Shown here: positions 34,233-42,008 of the stretch, one piece after another
Position numbering within the stretch: position 1 is the first letter of the stretch
Layout of the letters: every line of letters starts with the position of its first letter
Assembly (NCBI GenBank): GCA_018432315.1
Contig: JAHDLB010000018.1
Location: 144,605-208,604 of the forward strand
Direction of reading: 5' to 3'
DNA from: Anaerolineae bacterium
GTDB taxonomy: Bacteria > Chloroflexota > Anaerolineae > Aggregatilineales > Aggregatilineaceae
Length of the DNA stretch: 64,000 nt
Notes under the pieces: generated by a model
Told to the model about the DNA's origin: nothing
The model's database searches: none
The model's input: the letters and a program-made list of their open reading frames with translations, nothing else
Made by a program: the position numbers and the translations under genes

Positions 34233-35329
34233 ACTGTCACCTCACCTTCGAGTGTCACGGCGCTATCCTGTTTCGTCGACTCGGCGACCACCTCGCGCGC
34301 GCGGTCGAAATCGCGCCAGCTCAGCCCCTGCCGGTACAGGTACCAGAAGCCCAGTAGGGTGATCGGCAGCCACAGCGCCGCATGCAGCACGAGTGTATAC
34401 GAGGCTGCCACCGTCTCGCGCACGCCGTACGCCTTGAGCGTTTCGATGCCGGGCGTGTCGAAGGTGCCGACATAGCCCGGCGAGGAGGGCAGCGTGGTCG
34501 CCAGATTCACGACTGCCGTCATAGTCATCAGGACGAAGAAGCTGACCTCGAAATCGAAGGCGTGCATCACGAACCAGTATTTGGTCGTCTCGGTCAGCCA
34601 GATGAACACGGACGATACCAGCGTCATCACCAGGTCGCGCGGGCGGCGCAAGTTCTCCAGGCCGAGCATGAAATGATCGGCCAGTCCCTTCATCGGCGCG
34701 CCGAGCCGCTGCGGCAGCAGGCGGTCGAAGAGCCACGTGTAAAGCTGTCGCATTCGCTCGGGGCGCAGCGCCATCACCAGGAACGTCATGAACGCGCCCC
34801 AGAAAAAGATCGTCGACACGATCACAACGTCCCGCAGCCAGTCGGCTTTGAAATCGGCAAAGGGCAGCGCGACGAACACGAAGAGCAGCATCACCAGCCC
34901 GTCGAAGATGCGCTCGACGATGATCGTCGCCAGGCTGGCCGGAATGCTGACCTCGTCGTTGCGCTTCAGCACGTACGCGCGGATCACCTCCCCGGCGCGA
35001 AACGGGTATACGTTGTTGCCCATGTACCCGATCACGACCACGGGGAAGAGGCGGCGCAGGGGGATTTCTTTCAGCGACCGCAGCAGGTAATGCCAGCGCC
35101 ACGTCCGCCCCCACACGGCCAGGAAATACACCGCCACGCCTGGCACCAGCCAGCCAATCCGCGCGTTGCGCATGTCGTGCCACACATCCCCCAGGTGGAG
35201 TCCCCGCAGCCCGATCGCGAGAAAGATCACGCTCACGGCCACGCCGACGATCAGCGTTCCCCAGCGGCGGAGCGCTCGCATTAGCAGTCTACGCACCAAA
35301 CAGGAGTCGTCCTTTCTGTGCAGGTTCAT
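34229..35329 (-). CDS. LPG-synthase-TM (AglD/UPF0104-like) flippase-type membrane protein
   Basis: The 366-residue protein has about eight TM helices and the family signatures WRWHYLLRSLKEIPLRRLFP, VIGYMGNNVYPFRAGEVIRA and TTLPSSPGYVGTFDTPGIE. The family includes MprF-like and AglD-like proteins tied to lipid or glycolipid synthesis and flipping. Its operon partners (FAD oxidoreductase, UDP-glucose dehydrogenase) fit envelope glycan work. The start is uncertain: ATG 35329 is used here, but ATG 35281 or a GTG between them would also keep the full membrane domain. Confidence 0.82.
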   Translation of the reverse strand: MNLHRKDDSCLVRRLLMRALRRWGTLIVGVAVSVIFLAIGLRGLHLGDVWHDMRNARIGWLVPGVAVYFLAVWGRTWRWHYLLRSLKEIPLRRLFPVVVIGYMGNNVYPFRAGEVIRAYVLKRNDEVSIPASLATIIVERIFDGLVMLLFVFVALPFADFKADWLRDVVIVSTIFFWGAFMTFLVMALRPERMRQLYTWLFDRLLPQRLGAPMKGLADHFMLGLENLRRPRDLVMTLVSSVFIWLTETTKYWFVMHAFDFEVSFFVLMTMTAVVNLATTLPSSPGYVGTFDTPGIETLKAYGVRETVAASYTLVLHAALWLPITLLGFWYLYRQGLSWRDFDRAREVVAESTKQDSAVTLEGEVTV

Positions 35330-35438
35330 CGGCATGCGGCGGCGCATTCTAACGCAAACCCGCCCCCGGCGCATGTCGCACACCCATTTTACACGCGAAT
35401 CGCGGCAATTCCGCATTTCGATACCGGGAACAACGCGA

Positions 35439-35472
35439 GAGCGGCGCTTATCTCGTTGCATAAACGCCGCTC
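35439..35472 (-). other. Hairpin downstream of the SWIM gene
   Basis: GAGCGGCG (35439-35446) pairs with CGCCGCTC (35465-35472), with four further pairs after one mismatch. It lies 29 bases past the SWIM stop. No clear T-run follows on the minus strand, so its role as terminator is uncertain. The rest of 35330-35500 shows no gene. Confidence 0.4.
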
Positions 35473-35500
35473 CCTTTCGAAGCTATGCAGTTGAGTGGAT

Positions 35501-35749
35501 CTAGGAATCCGTGCTCACCGGTGTGGGGAGCATCCCGGCAAGGATTTTCTCCAAAGCCATCGTATGGCTGCATACGGCACGCGAACGGAAGAAGCTGCAG
35601 TCGCAGGTCCAGGTTCCATTCTCATACGTCACTGAATGCGGGCTGTTTTCGCCGTCAAAGGTTACACTAAACGACACAAACCGGATCCGATCGCGTTCCT
35701 CCGCATAACGTCTGGCTTTTTCGATCTTGCCGATCATCCCGTGATCCAT
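35501..35749 (-). CDS. Small stand-alone SWIM zinc-finger protein
   Basis: The 82-residue protein is little more than a SWIM domain: VSFSVTFDGENSPHSVTYEN, then WTCDCSFFRSRAVCSHTMAL with the CxCx(8)CxH ligand set (x-length as read here). SWIM fingers bind DNA or protein and usually sit inside larger proteins such as SNF2 helicases. The N-terminal 25 residues are a basic helix (GKIEKARRYAEERDRIRF). ATG 35749 has GGAGG 6 bases upstream. It lies behind a strong promoter and an intrinsic terminator (35786-35819), so its expression may be set by attenuation. Confidence 0.85.
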   Translation of the reverse strand: MDHGMIGKIEKARRYAEERDRIRFVSFSVTFDGENSPHSVTYENGTWTCDCSFFRSRAVCSHTMALEKILAGMLPTPVSTDS

Positions 35750-35785
35750 GTGGAGCCTCCTTACCTTAAGTGGACGACTTAGAGA

Positions 35786-35819
35786 CAAAAAAGCACACTG
35801 GGGCTAGCCAGCGTGCTTT
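35786..35819 (-). terminator. Leader terminator/attenuator before the SWIM gene
   Basis: AAAGCAC-CTGG (35790-35801) pairs with CCAG-GTGCTTT (35808-35819) with one internal mismatch, and TTT then G follows the last stem base on the minus strand (six Ts in all). It is downstream of the promoter at 35884-35912 and 37 bases upstream of the SWIM ATG. It would also stop read-through from the propeller gene. Confidence 0.85.
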
Positions 35820-35857
35820 GCGGGAGCTGATTCGGTTGTATGGCTAAAGAAGCTCAT
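35804..35857 (-). CDS. Possible 17-residue leader peptide
   Basis: ATG 35857, with AAGGA 10 bases upstream, encodes MSFFSHTTESAPAKHAG and stops at TAG 35806-35804 in the loop of the leader terminator. This is the geometry of an attenuator leader ORF. There is no run of one amino acid, so the signal, if any, is unclear. Confidence 0.45.
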   Translation of the reverse strand: MSFFSHTTESAPAKHAG

Positions 35858-35883
35858 AACGGGTTTGTCCTTGCCTTTAGGTC

Positions 35884-35912
35884 AGTATAAGAGATGTGCG
35901 AGGCAAAGTCAA
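35884..35912 (-). promoter_or_regulatory. Strong promoter of the SWIM leader transcript
   Basis: TTGACT (35912-35907), 17-base spacer, TATACT (35889-35884) on the minus strand. The predicted transcript starts near 35877, about 90 bases before the end of the leader terminator. Confidence 0.78.
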
Positions 35913-35917
35913 CACCC

Positions 35918-36823
35918 CTACAACAGCGCGCGAGGCTGTGCCACCGGCGCCAGATCGCGGACGTGCGTGACGCACAACACCCCCTCCAACGCCAGCGCCA
36001 GCCGCCCCGAATTGTCGACGTCGAGCGCGTGCGGCGCGTGCTGCGGCCAGGGCACGTCCTCCGGCAGTTGCAGCGACGGCGCCCGCGCCAGCACGTCCAG
36101 CGCCGGTTCCTGCGCCCTCAGTCGGAGCGTCGCATCATACGCGCGCACCATGCCGGACTCGCCGTCCGCCGTGACGAGGATTTCGCCATTCGGCGAGCAG
36201 GCCGCCGCGCTGATCCGCGGCAGGTCCGGCAGCCGGTGCCGTACGACGCCGCCCATCGTAACCGCCTGGACCCGGTTTTCTTCGACCACGAGCGCGAAGT
36301 CGCCACCATCCGGCACGGCCAGCGTGACCACCGCCTGCGGGTCGATCTCCATTGTGTATGTGCCGACGAACACGCCCTGCTGGTACATGTGCAGCCGGCC
36401 ATCGTCACCAATGGCGGCCACCGTGCCCAACTCGCGATCGAACCCGACCCCGGACACCGTCGCCAATCCGTCACCGGACAGCACTGTCTGCTGCCCGTCC
36501 GCATCCAACACTAACTCGCGGCCCGGCGCGTGGTACAGCCGCAGACGGCCATCGTGCGAGGTATACACGCCGGTCTGCCCGGCCCAGGCGACCGGCAGGT
36601 ATGCTCCGTTTGGGGCGACCAACTGCTCGAGATAAACGCGCCAGCCTTCGCTGCCCGGACGCGAGTCAGTCGCCGCGGTCAGCCGTCCATAGTATGCGCC
36701 GGTAGGCAGAGCGAAGAAGTCGATATCGCGGTCCGACAGCCACACCGCCAACTGCGGCGGGTTATCGCCAACCACCTTCACGATGTAGGGCCAATCGCCG
36801 CCCAAATCCAGACGCCAGTGCAC
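35918..36823 (-). CDS. Beta-propeller-like protein of unknown function
   Basis: The 301-residue protein is rich in short beta strands with recurring blade-like segments such as GVYTSHDGRLRLYHAPG, VAAIGDDGRLHMYQQG and GEILVTADGESGMVRAYDA, suggesting a WD40/PQQ-like propeller of about six blades. No signal peptide or TM helix is seen. The start is GTG 36823 with GAGGGG 5 bases upstream. It is 9 bases after the LiaF-like gene and closes the PspC operon, so it may be a cytoplasmic partner of that envelope system; this is inference from position. Confidence 0.6.
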   Translation of the reverse strand: MHWRLDLGGDWPYIVKVVGDNPPQLAVWLSDRDIDFFALPTGAYYGRLTAATDSRPGSEGWRVYLEQLVAPNGAYLPVAWAGQTGVYTSHDGRLRLYHAPGRELVLDADGQQTVLSGDGLATVSGVGFDRELGTVAAIGDDGRLHMYQQGVFVGTYTMEIDPQAVVTLAVPDGGDFALVVEENRVQAVTMGGVVRHRLPDLPRISAAACSPNGEILVTADGESGMVRAYDATLRLRAQEPALDVLARAPSLQLPEDVPWPQHAPHALDVDNSGRLALALEGVLCVTHVRDLAPVAQPRALL

Positions 36824-36832
36824 GGGAGCCCC

Positions 36833-37774
36833 TCACCCCTGGTCGATGACCGTCAATGGCGCGCCGTTCTTCAACCACACGTCCAGGCTGATTTGAAACG
36901 CCTCCGTATTGGAGCGCTTGAGCTCGCCGTCCAGCAGCACGTCGTAGCGCAGCCTGTCGTACTCATACGATGGCGTGCCGCTTCCCGGCTGCAAGCCCAC
37001 GATCAGCGCCATCTGCTCCGGCACGGTCAGCTCGATCGCGCCATCCCGCGTGGCGAGTTTGCCCTGCAGCGTATCCCGTTCGGGCAGCGCAATCTGGAGA
37101 TCGCCCGCCTCGACGGACACGTCGATCTGCTGGACGCGCAGCGGCAGCAGGTCAACGACCGCGTCGCCCTGCGCGCTCTCGACCACAAGCTGCTGAACGA
37201 TCACGTCCGGCGAAAGCGTGATGGCGAGCGAACCGCGCCCGTAGTCCTCCAGCTTGGGGATCGCGCTCGGGTGCGTCTCGCGGATCGCCAGCGTGCCAAC
37301 GTCGCCCTCGACGCTCCAATCCATGCTGACGTCGCTCTCGCGGCTGCCCGCGAATTCGGCGGCCAGGGTGCGCTCGCCACCCGGCCCGGCATCGACGCTC
37401 ACGCCCACCCGATCCACCTCGACGATCACGCGCACCTGCTGCACCTCGTCGGAGAGAAACTCCTCGAACGAAACGACATGGTCGGTGCGCAGCTCGTCAG
37501 CCTGGTTGGCGTAAGCCAGCCAGATCACGCCCCCCAGCGCGATCACCAGCAGGGCCAGGGCCAACAGGCTGATCTCGATCGACCGGCCCAAAACCCGCAG
37601 CCGCCGGCGGCCAAACAGGACATCCAGCCCAAACAGAAGGAACAGCGCGGGCCACGACCGCAGCAGCAGATCGCCCACCGCTTCGGGAAAAGCGCCGGCA
37701 ATATGCAGCAGCCACACGCACCCAATCGCAATGATCAGGACCGGCCACATCACACTGCGTCGCGTGACCGTCAT
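36833..37774 (-). CDS. LiaF-like membrane protein with toast-rack-type domain
   Basis: The 313-residue protein has a TM hairpin at residues about 10-52 (SVMWPVLIIAIGCVWLLHIA, LFLLFGLDVLFGRRR), a third TM helix (SLLALALLVIALGGVIWLAY) and a C-terminal beta-helical domain of about 210 residues (DAVVDLLPLRVQQIDVSVEA, LATRDGAIELTVPE) like the DUF2154/toast-rack domains of LiaF and related proteins. Such proteins work with PspC in envelope-stress sensing. ATG 37774 overlaps the PspC stop (ATGA) and has GGAGG upstream. Confidence 0.75.
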   Translation of the reverse strand: MTVTRRSVMWPVLIIAIGCVWLLHIAGAFPEAVGDLLLRSWPALFLLFGLDVLFGRRRLRVLGRSIEISLLALALLVIALGGVIWLAYANQADELRTDHVVSFEEFLSDEVQQVRVIVEVDRVGVSVDAGPGGERTLAAEFAGSRESDVSMDWSVEGDVGTLAIRETHPSAIPKLEDYGRGSLAITLSPDVIVQQLVVESAQGDAVVDLLPLRVQQIDVSVEAGDLQIALPERDTLQGKLATRDGAIELTVPEQMALIVGLQPGSGTPSYEYDRLRYDVLLDGELKRSNTEAFQISLDVWLKNGAPLTVIDQG

Positions 37775-38181
37775 GCTGGCCTCCATAACTGCTTGATCAA
37801 CAGCACCAACCCAAACACGATGATCACCAGCGGCAAAAAGGCGTCGCCCTGTTCGCTGCTCAACACGCCCAGGTTGCGCGCCAGCACGATCATGCCCATG
37901 CCGATCACCGCGCCCCCGATCACGATCACCGTCTCAGGACTGGAAAGCGGCGCCCGCCCGCTGCGGCGTGGGTCGGGGAGATCGGCCAGCGTTTGCGGCG
38001 GCAGAATGAACCATAACGCGAGGTAGATCAGCAGCCCGGTGCCCGCCGTGAACACCCCCAGCACCACGAAAGCGGCGCGCACCCACCACGGATCGACGCC
38101 GATGTAAGCGCCCAGCCCACCGCACACGCCCCCCAGCACGCGGTCGGTCAGGCTCCGGGTCAGCCGTTGATAACGTCTCAT
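37771..38181 (-). CDS. PspC domain protein
   Basis: The 136-residue protein has an N-terminal PspC domain (RVLGGVCGGLGAYIGVDPWW, then a TM segment GTGLLIYLALWFILPP) followed by two further TM helices (VIVIGGAVIGMGMIVLA, LPLVIIVFGLVLLIKQL). PspC proteins act in phage-shock or LiaRS-type envelope-stress responses. It heads the three-gene operon PspC, LiaF-like and propeller-like, and is divergent from the GNAT gene at 38333. Confidence 0.9.
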   Translation of the reverse strand: MRRYQRLTRSLTDRVLGGVCGGLGAYIGVDPWWVRAAFVVLGVFTAGTGLLIYLALWFILPPQTLADLPDPRRSGRAPLSSPETVIVIGGAVIGMGMIVLARNLGVLSSEQGDAFLPLVIIVFGLVLLIKQLWRPA

Positions 38182-38219
38182 GGATCAGAATCCTTGCTGA
38201 CTTGGCAAGCTACTACGAC

Positions 38220-38247
38220 ACTATACCCGCTCCGGTCTGGCGCGCAA
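38220..38247 (-). promoter_or_regulatory. Promoter of the PspC operon
   Basis: TTGCGC (38247-38242), 16-base spacer, TATAGT (38225-38220), 39 bases before the pspC-like start. Confidence 0.55.
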
Positions 38248-38261
38248 GTATTGCCCGGCAG

Positions 38262-38290
38262 TTGCATTTGTCGGGGCAAGGTGCGAGAAT
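38262..38290 (+). promoter_or_regulatory. Candidate promoter of the GNAT gene
   Basis: TTGCAT (38262-38267), 17-base spacer, GAGAAT (38285-38290), 42 bases before the ATG at 38333. Moderate match; it is divergent from the PspC promoter. Confidence 0.38.
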
Positions 38291-38332
38291 GGAGGCGCAC
38301 CGTTTTCCCCGCACTCACAGGAACTGCCACAC

Positions 38333-39193
38333 ATGGCGAAAATCGACTATCGCGCCATCGCTGATGTTGACTTCGACGCGTTTACGACCGCCTTCAACCG
38401 GGCATACAGCGACTACTTTATGCCCATTGTCATGACCGCGCCAGCCTTTCGCGCGCTGATTGAGCGCGACGATCTGGACCTGAGCCAGTCGGTCGCCGCG
38501 CTGGATGGCGATTCTATCATCGGCACCGGCCTGTTGGGAATCCGCGACCGCCTGGGATGGATCGGCGGCATGGGCGTGATTCCCGAACGCCGCCGCCAGG
38601 GCATAGGCCGCCACATGATGCACTACCTGCTGGCCCGCGCCAGGGACATGGACCTGGCGTATGTGGACCTGGAAGTGCTGGAAGCCAACGAGGGCGCCTA
38701 CGCCTTGTACCGCGAGTTGGGCTTCAACGATCAGCGCTTTCTGCTCACGTTCGATCGCGTGCCGGCGGAGCTACCCGTCGAGCCTTCGCCCCAGTTCCGG
38801 ATCGAAGAACGCGCCACCAGCACGGTGCTCGAACATTACACCGCCTTTCACGACATCCCCAACTGCTGGCAGCGCGCGCTCCCGTCGCTGCAAGCGCTGG
38901 CGCCGCACGTCGACAGTTGGGCCGCGCTGGACGATGGCCGAATCGTGGGCTACGCGATGGGCTGGGCCAACGAGCACAGCGTGCGCCTCCTCGACTTTGC
39001 CACCAGCCCCCAGTCGGATCGCGCCACCGTGGCGCTCGCTTTGCTCGCCCATCTCCACCGGCAGAATCCACACGCGCACGGCAACTCGTACAACATCGCC
39101 GAAGACGATCCGGTGCTGCCAGCCTTTACCGAGTTGGGCTACATCCTGTCCTTCCGCCAGATCGAAATGCGGATCGCGATCGGCAACCGCTGA
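38333..39193 (+). CDS. Two-domain GNAT acetyltransferase
   Basis: The 286-residue protein has two GNAT-like halves. The N-terminal half (residues 1-140) has the acetyl-CoA site GVIPERRRQGIGRHMMHYLL and VLEANEGAYALYRELGFNDQ. The C-terminal half (residues 150-286) keeps the fold (YAMGWANEHSVRLLDFATSP, YNIAEDDPVLPAFTELGYIL) but lacks the Q/RxxGxG/A loop, so it is probably inactive or structural. The acceptor substrate is unknown. It is a single-gene unit. Confidence 0.88.
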   Translation: MAKIDYRAIADVDFDAFTTAFNRAYSDYFMPIVMTAPAFRALIERDDLDLSQSVAALDGDSIIGTGLLGIRDRLGWIGGMGVIPERRRQGIGRHMMHYLLARARDMDLAYVDLEVLEANEGAYALYRELGFNDQRFLLTFDRVPAELPVEPSPQFRIEERATSTVLEHYTAFHDIPNCWQRALPSLQALAPHVDSWAALDDGRIVGYAMGWANEHSVRLLDFATSPQSDRATVALALLAHLHRQNPHAHGNSYNIAEDDPVLPAFTELGYILSFRQIEMRIAIGNR

Positions 39194-39271
39194 CAGGTTT
39201 GGCGCGCGAACCTCTCTCGCCGCGCGTTTCGAACACCCCCAACGCCATCCAACCAAAGGGCAGGCGTCGGT

Positions 39272-39298
39272 TTGAATTCGCGTGATTTGCGCTAAAAT
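39272..39298 (+). promoter_or_regulatory. Candidate promoter of the peptide-binding protein gene
   Basis: TTGAAT (39272-39277), 15-base spacer, TAAAAT (39293-39298), 53 bases before ATG 39352. The spacer is short, so the call is tentative. Confidence 0.35.
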
Positions 39299-39351
39299 TG
39301 CCGCGTTTTTATCCGTGCTGGAACATACTGGACCACAAGAGTGAGGACAAG

Positions 39352-41058
39352 ATGCATCGTCTGCTGGCGAACATGCAACACGCTATAGGTACGACGCTCG
39401 TCATGATCATGGCCGTTGTGGGCGTGGCCGGTTCGGTGCAAGCCCAGGACGCCGATCCGGTTACGCTGCGAATAACCATGTCCGCTCCCGAAAACCTCGA
39501 CCCGGTGCAGGTCTCGCGCTTCGATGCTCACGTGCAGGACCTGGTCGAGAACCTGTTCGTTGGGCTGACGCGCTATCACCCGGATACGCGCGACATCGAG
39601 CCGGTGCTGGCCGAAAGCTGGACCGTCAGCGACGACGGCCTGCGCTGGACGTTCGAACTGCGCGAAGATGTCCAGTGGGTGCGCTACGACCCTGCCAGCG
39701 AGGAACTCATCGCCGTTCGCCCGGTTGTCGCCGGCGATTTCGTCTACGCCATTCAGCGCGCGTGCGATCCGCTGCGCCCCTCGCCGGTCACGCCCAACCT
39801 GATGATCGTTCGCGGTTGTCACACCGTCGCCAACGCCTTCCCGGAAGTCATCAACGATCTGTTCATTGCGCGCGAGATCGGCGCCCGCGCAACCGGCCCA
39901 CACACGCTCGAAATCGATCTCCTGTTCCCGTCGGCGTATCTCCCCTCGCTGCTCGCCACGCCCGAGCTGCGCCCCCTGCCCCGCGAAGCCGCTTCGCTGT
40001 CCGACGGGTGGGCGACCCGGCTGTCATCGATCATGACCACCGGCCCCTACGCGATCACCGGCTGGACGGCATCGACCATGCAGTTGGCCCGCAATCCCTA
40101 CTGGCCCGACGACCTGGCGGGAAACATCGACCGCGTTGAGATCACCTTTGCCGGCGAGGGCACCAGCGCCCAGGCTGCCGTAGCCGCCAACCGCGCCGAC
40201 ATGGCCCGTTTGGCTCCCGAAGACGCCGCAGCGGCTCGCGCCGCCTATCCCGATCTGTATCACGCGACGCAGGGAAGCCTGCTCACCGTGATCGGGTTCT
40301 CGTACGATCGGGCGCTGGTCGACGTCACCGAAATCCGGCGCGCGCTCGCCCTTGCCCTGGACAAAACCGCCCTGGTCGACCAACTCCTGCCCGAACAGGC
40401 ACAGCCCGCCAGCCAGTTCACGCCCTCGTGGGTTGTCGCCGCGCCCGAAGCCGAGACGGCGCCCACCAGCCCCGCCCAGGCGCAGGTCGCGTACGAGGCC
40501 GCTGGTTTTCCCGGCTGCGCGGGCGTCCCCGAAACGCTGATCTTGCTGACGCCCCAGGGCGACCCACTGTGGGAAGAACTCGGCCCGGCGATCGTCGAGC
40601 AGTGGGCCGCTGTCCTGAACTGCCATCCCGGCCTGTTCGAGATCCGCCCCGTGCCGCGCACCCTGTTGATCGAGCTGAGCCACTCGGCCTACGATCCGGA
40701 ACGCGTGACGCGCTCGCACATGTGGGTCGCCACGTGGAGCGCCGATTACCTCGACGCGAACGCCTGGATCAACGACGCGCTGCACTGCCGCTATGGCTAC
40801 ATCAAGCCCACGCGCGAGTGTGAGGCGGCAGATGCGCTGCTCGACCAGGCGGGCGTGACCGGCGACCTCGCCCAACGCGCCGACCTGTACGCCCAGGCCG
40901 AAGAGCGGTTCTTCGGCGCTCAAGGGAGCTTCCCGGTCATCCCGCTGTTCTTCTCGACGTCGTCCTGGCTCCAGCAGCCGTGGCTGGACGGGGTAAATGC
41001 CAACGGCCCGGCCCGCTTCGATCTGTGGACGATCGACGCGGAAGCCCGGGCCGGTTGA
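39352..41058 (+). CDS. Peptide/oligosaccharide ABC transporter substrate-binding protein (SBP_bac_5)
   Basis: The 568-residue secreted protein starts with a signal peptide (TTLVMIMAVVGVAGSVQAQ, no lipobox Cys) and then has the family 5 SBP pattern: LRITMSAPENLDPVQVSRFD, LFVGLTRYHPDTRDIEPVLA, ESWTVSDDGLRWTFELREDV, TTGPYAITGWTASTMQLARN, VTEIRRALALALDKTALVDQ. These proteins capture peptides or related solutes for an ABC importer. No permease or ATPase gene is nearby, so the partner must be elsewhere. Four Cys residues suggest disulfides. ATG 39352 has GAGGACAAG upstream. Confidence 0.92.
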   Translation: MHRLLANMQHAIGTTLVMIMAVVGVAGSVQAQDADPVTLRITMSAPENLDPVQVSRFDAHVQDLVENLFVGLTRYHPDTRDIEPVLAESWTVSDDGLRWTFELREDVQWVRYDPASEELIAVRPVVAGDFVYAIQRACDPLRPSPVTPNLMIVRGCHTVANAFPEVINDLFIAREIGARATGPHTLEIDLLFPSAYLPSLLATPELRPLPREAASLSDGWATRLSSIMTTGPYAITGWTASTMQLARNPYWPDDLAGNIDRVEITFAGEGTSAQAAVAANRADMARLAPEDAAAARAAYPDLYHATQGSLLTVIGFSYDRALVDVTEIRRALALALDKTALVDQLLPEQAQPASQFTPSWVVAAPEAETAPTSPAQAQVAYEAAGFPGCAGVPETLILLTPQGDPLWEELGPAIVEQWAAVLNCHPGLFEIRPVPRTLLIELSHSAYDPERVTRSHMWVATWSADYLDANAWINDALHCRYGYIKPTRECEAADALLDQAGVTGDLAQRADLYAQAEERFFGAQGSFPVIPLFFSTSSWLQQPWLDGVNANGPARFDLWTIDAEARAG

Positions 41059-41066
41059 GCGCAGAT

Positions 41067-41101
41067 GCAGGCGGGCGCCGCGAGTCCCGCCTGCGCGTTT
41101 T
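41067..41101 (+). terminator. Terminator of the substrate-binding protein gene
   Basis: GCAGGCGGG (41067-41075) pairs perfectly with CCCGCCTGC (41086-41094), 10-base loop, followed by GCGTTTT on the plus strand. Confidence 0.85.
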
Positions 41102-41102
41102 C

Positions 41103-42008
41103 TCAATTGGACCGCTGTGTGAAGTTGATCCGGTACGACGTCAGCGCCGTGACCCGCTCGCCGTCGACCGTGACTTCGCACGGCACAGCCTCGACGCTGC
41201 GCGGGTCCCCGGTCAGTCCGGGGACCATCACCGTATAGGTCCGCCCTTCGGTCATGCGGAAATCGGCATACCCGGCCTCACGCTCCGGCTTCAGGCCGGT
41301 GAAGAACGAATCGCGCTCGTTGCCGCTCCAGGTGACCGACACTTGGACGCCCGGCACGCCCTGCCCCAGCCGGTCGTATACGCGGATCTCAATCATGCCC
41401 TCCGCCGCAGGATTGCAGAACGACTCGAGCCGCGATAGCACGTAACCACCGGCTGGTGGCGTGCGCGTTGGGATGATCTCGCCCGTCTGGGGAATGTCCG
41501 TCGGCACGGGTGGGGTCGGCGTCTTGGTGAGCGGCGGCGGCAGGGTCGGCGATGGCGTGGCCGAGGGCACCGGCGCGTTGAGCGTCACCGGCGCGGGAGT
41601 CGGGTACTGGCCATCCGCGCACCCGCTGGCGCCTTGTGGCCGGTAGAGCCCCTCCAGGGCGCGGATCACGCGGATGTCGCTGTTGGTGACGACCTGCCCG
41701 GTTTTGATCCGGTTGCAGGCAACGTCCGCCACCAGGCTCCACACGTCCTGATCGGGCCGCAGCGCGCGCAGCCGGTCGAACGCCAGCGCCAGGTCCTGGT
41801 TGGCCGTGTAGCTGAGCGCCACCGCGATCACGTAGTCTTCGCGGTCCGCGGCGCTCAACTGCCAGGGGGCCGTATTGCGCTCGATGACGGGATCGATCTC
41901 CCAGGTATAGACCAGCGCGACGGCGATCCCAAAGGCGACGCCGAGCAGCAGCGCCCACCAGGACAATCCCCTCTCGGCTGGCTGACGATCGTCGGGGTCC
42001 ATAATCAT
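41103..42008 (-). CDS. Membrane-anchored protein with Pro/Thr linker and Ig-like C-terminal domain
   Basis: The 301-residue protein has an N-terminal TM helix (WWALLLGVAFGIAVALVYTW), an extracytoplasmic helical region (DREDYVIAVALSYTANQDLA, LAFDRLRAL), a Pro/Thr-rich linker (SATPSPTLPPPLTKTPTPPV) and a C-terminal beta domain (IEIRVYDRLGQGVPGVQVSV, GYADFRMTEGRTYTVMVPGL) like carboxypeptidase-regulatory or Ig-like modules. The N-terminal part is related to the gene just upstream (42008-42403). Start ATG 42008 overlaps that gene's stop (TGATG). Function unknown; display at the cell surface is inferred. Confidence 0.72.
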   Translation of the reverse strand: MIMDPDDRQPAERGLSWWALLLGVAFGIAVALVYTWEIDPVIERNTAPWQLSAADREDYVIAVALSYTANQDLALAFDRLRALRPDQDVWSLVADVACNRIKTGQVVTNSDIRVIRALEGLYRPQGASGCADGQYPTPAPVTLNAPVPSATPSPTLPPPLTKTPTPPVPTDIPQTGEIIPTRTPPAGGYVLSRLESFCNPAAEGMIEIRVYDRLGQGVPGVQVSVTWSGNERDSFFTGLKPEREAGYADFRMTEGRTYTVMVPGLTGDPRSVEAVPCEVTVDGERVTALTSYRINFTQRSN

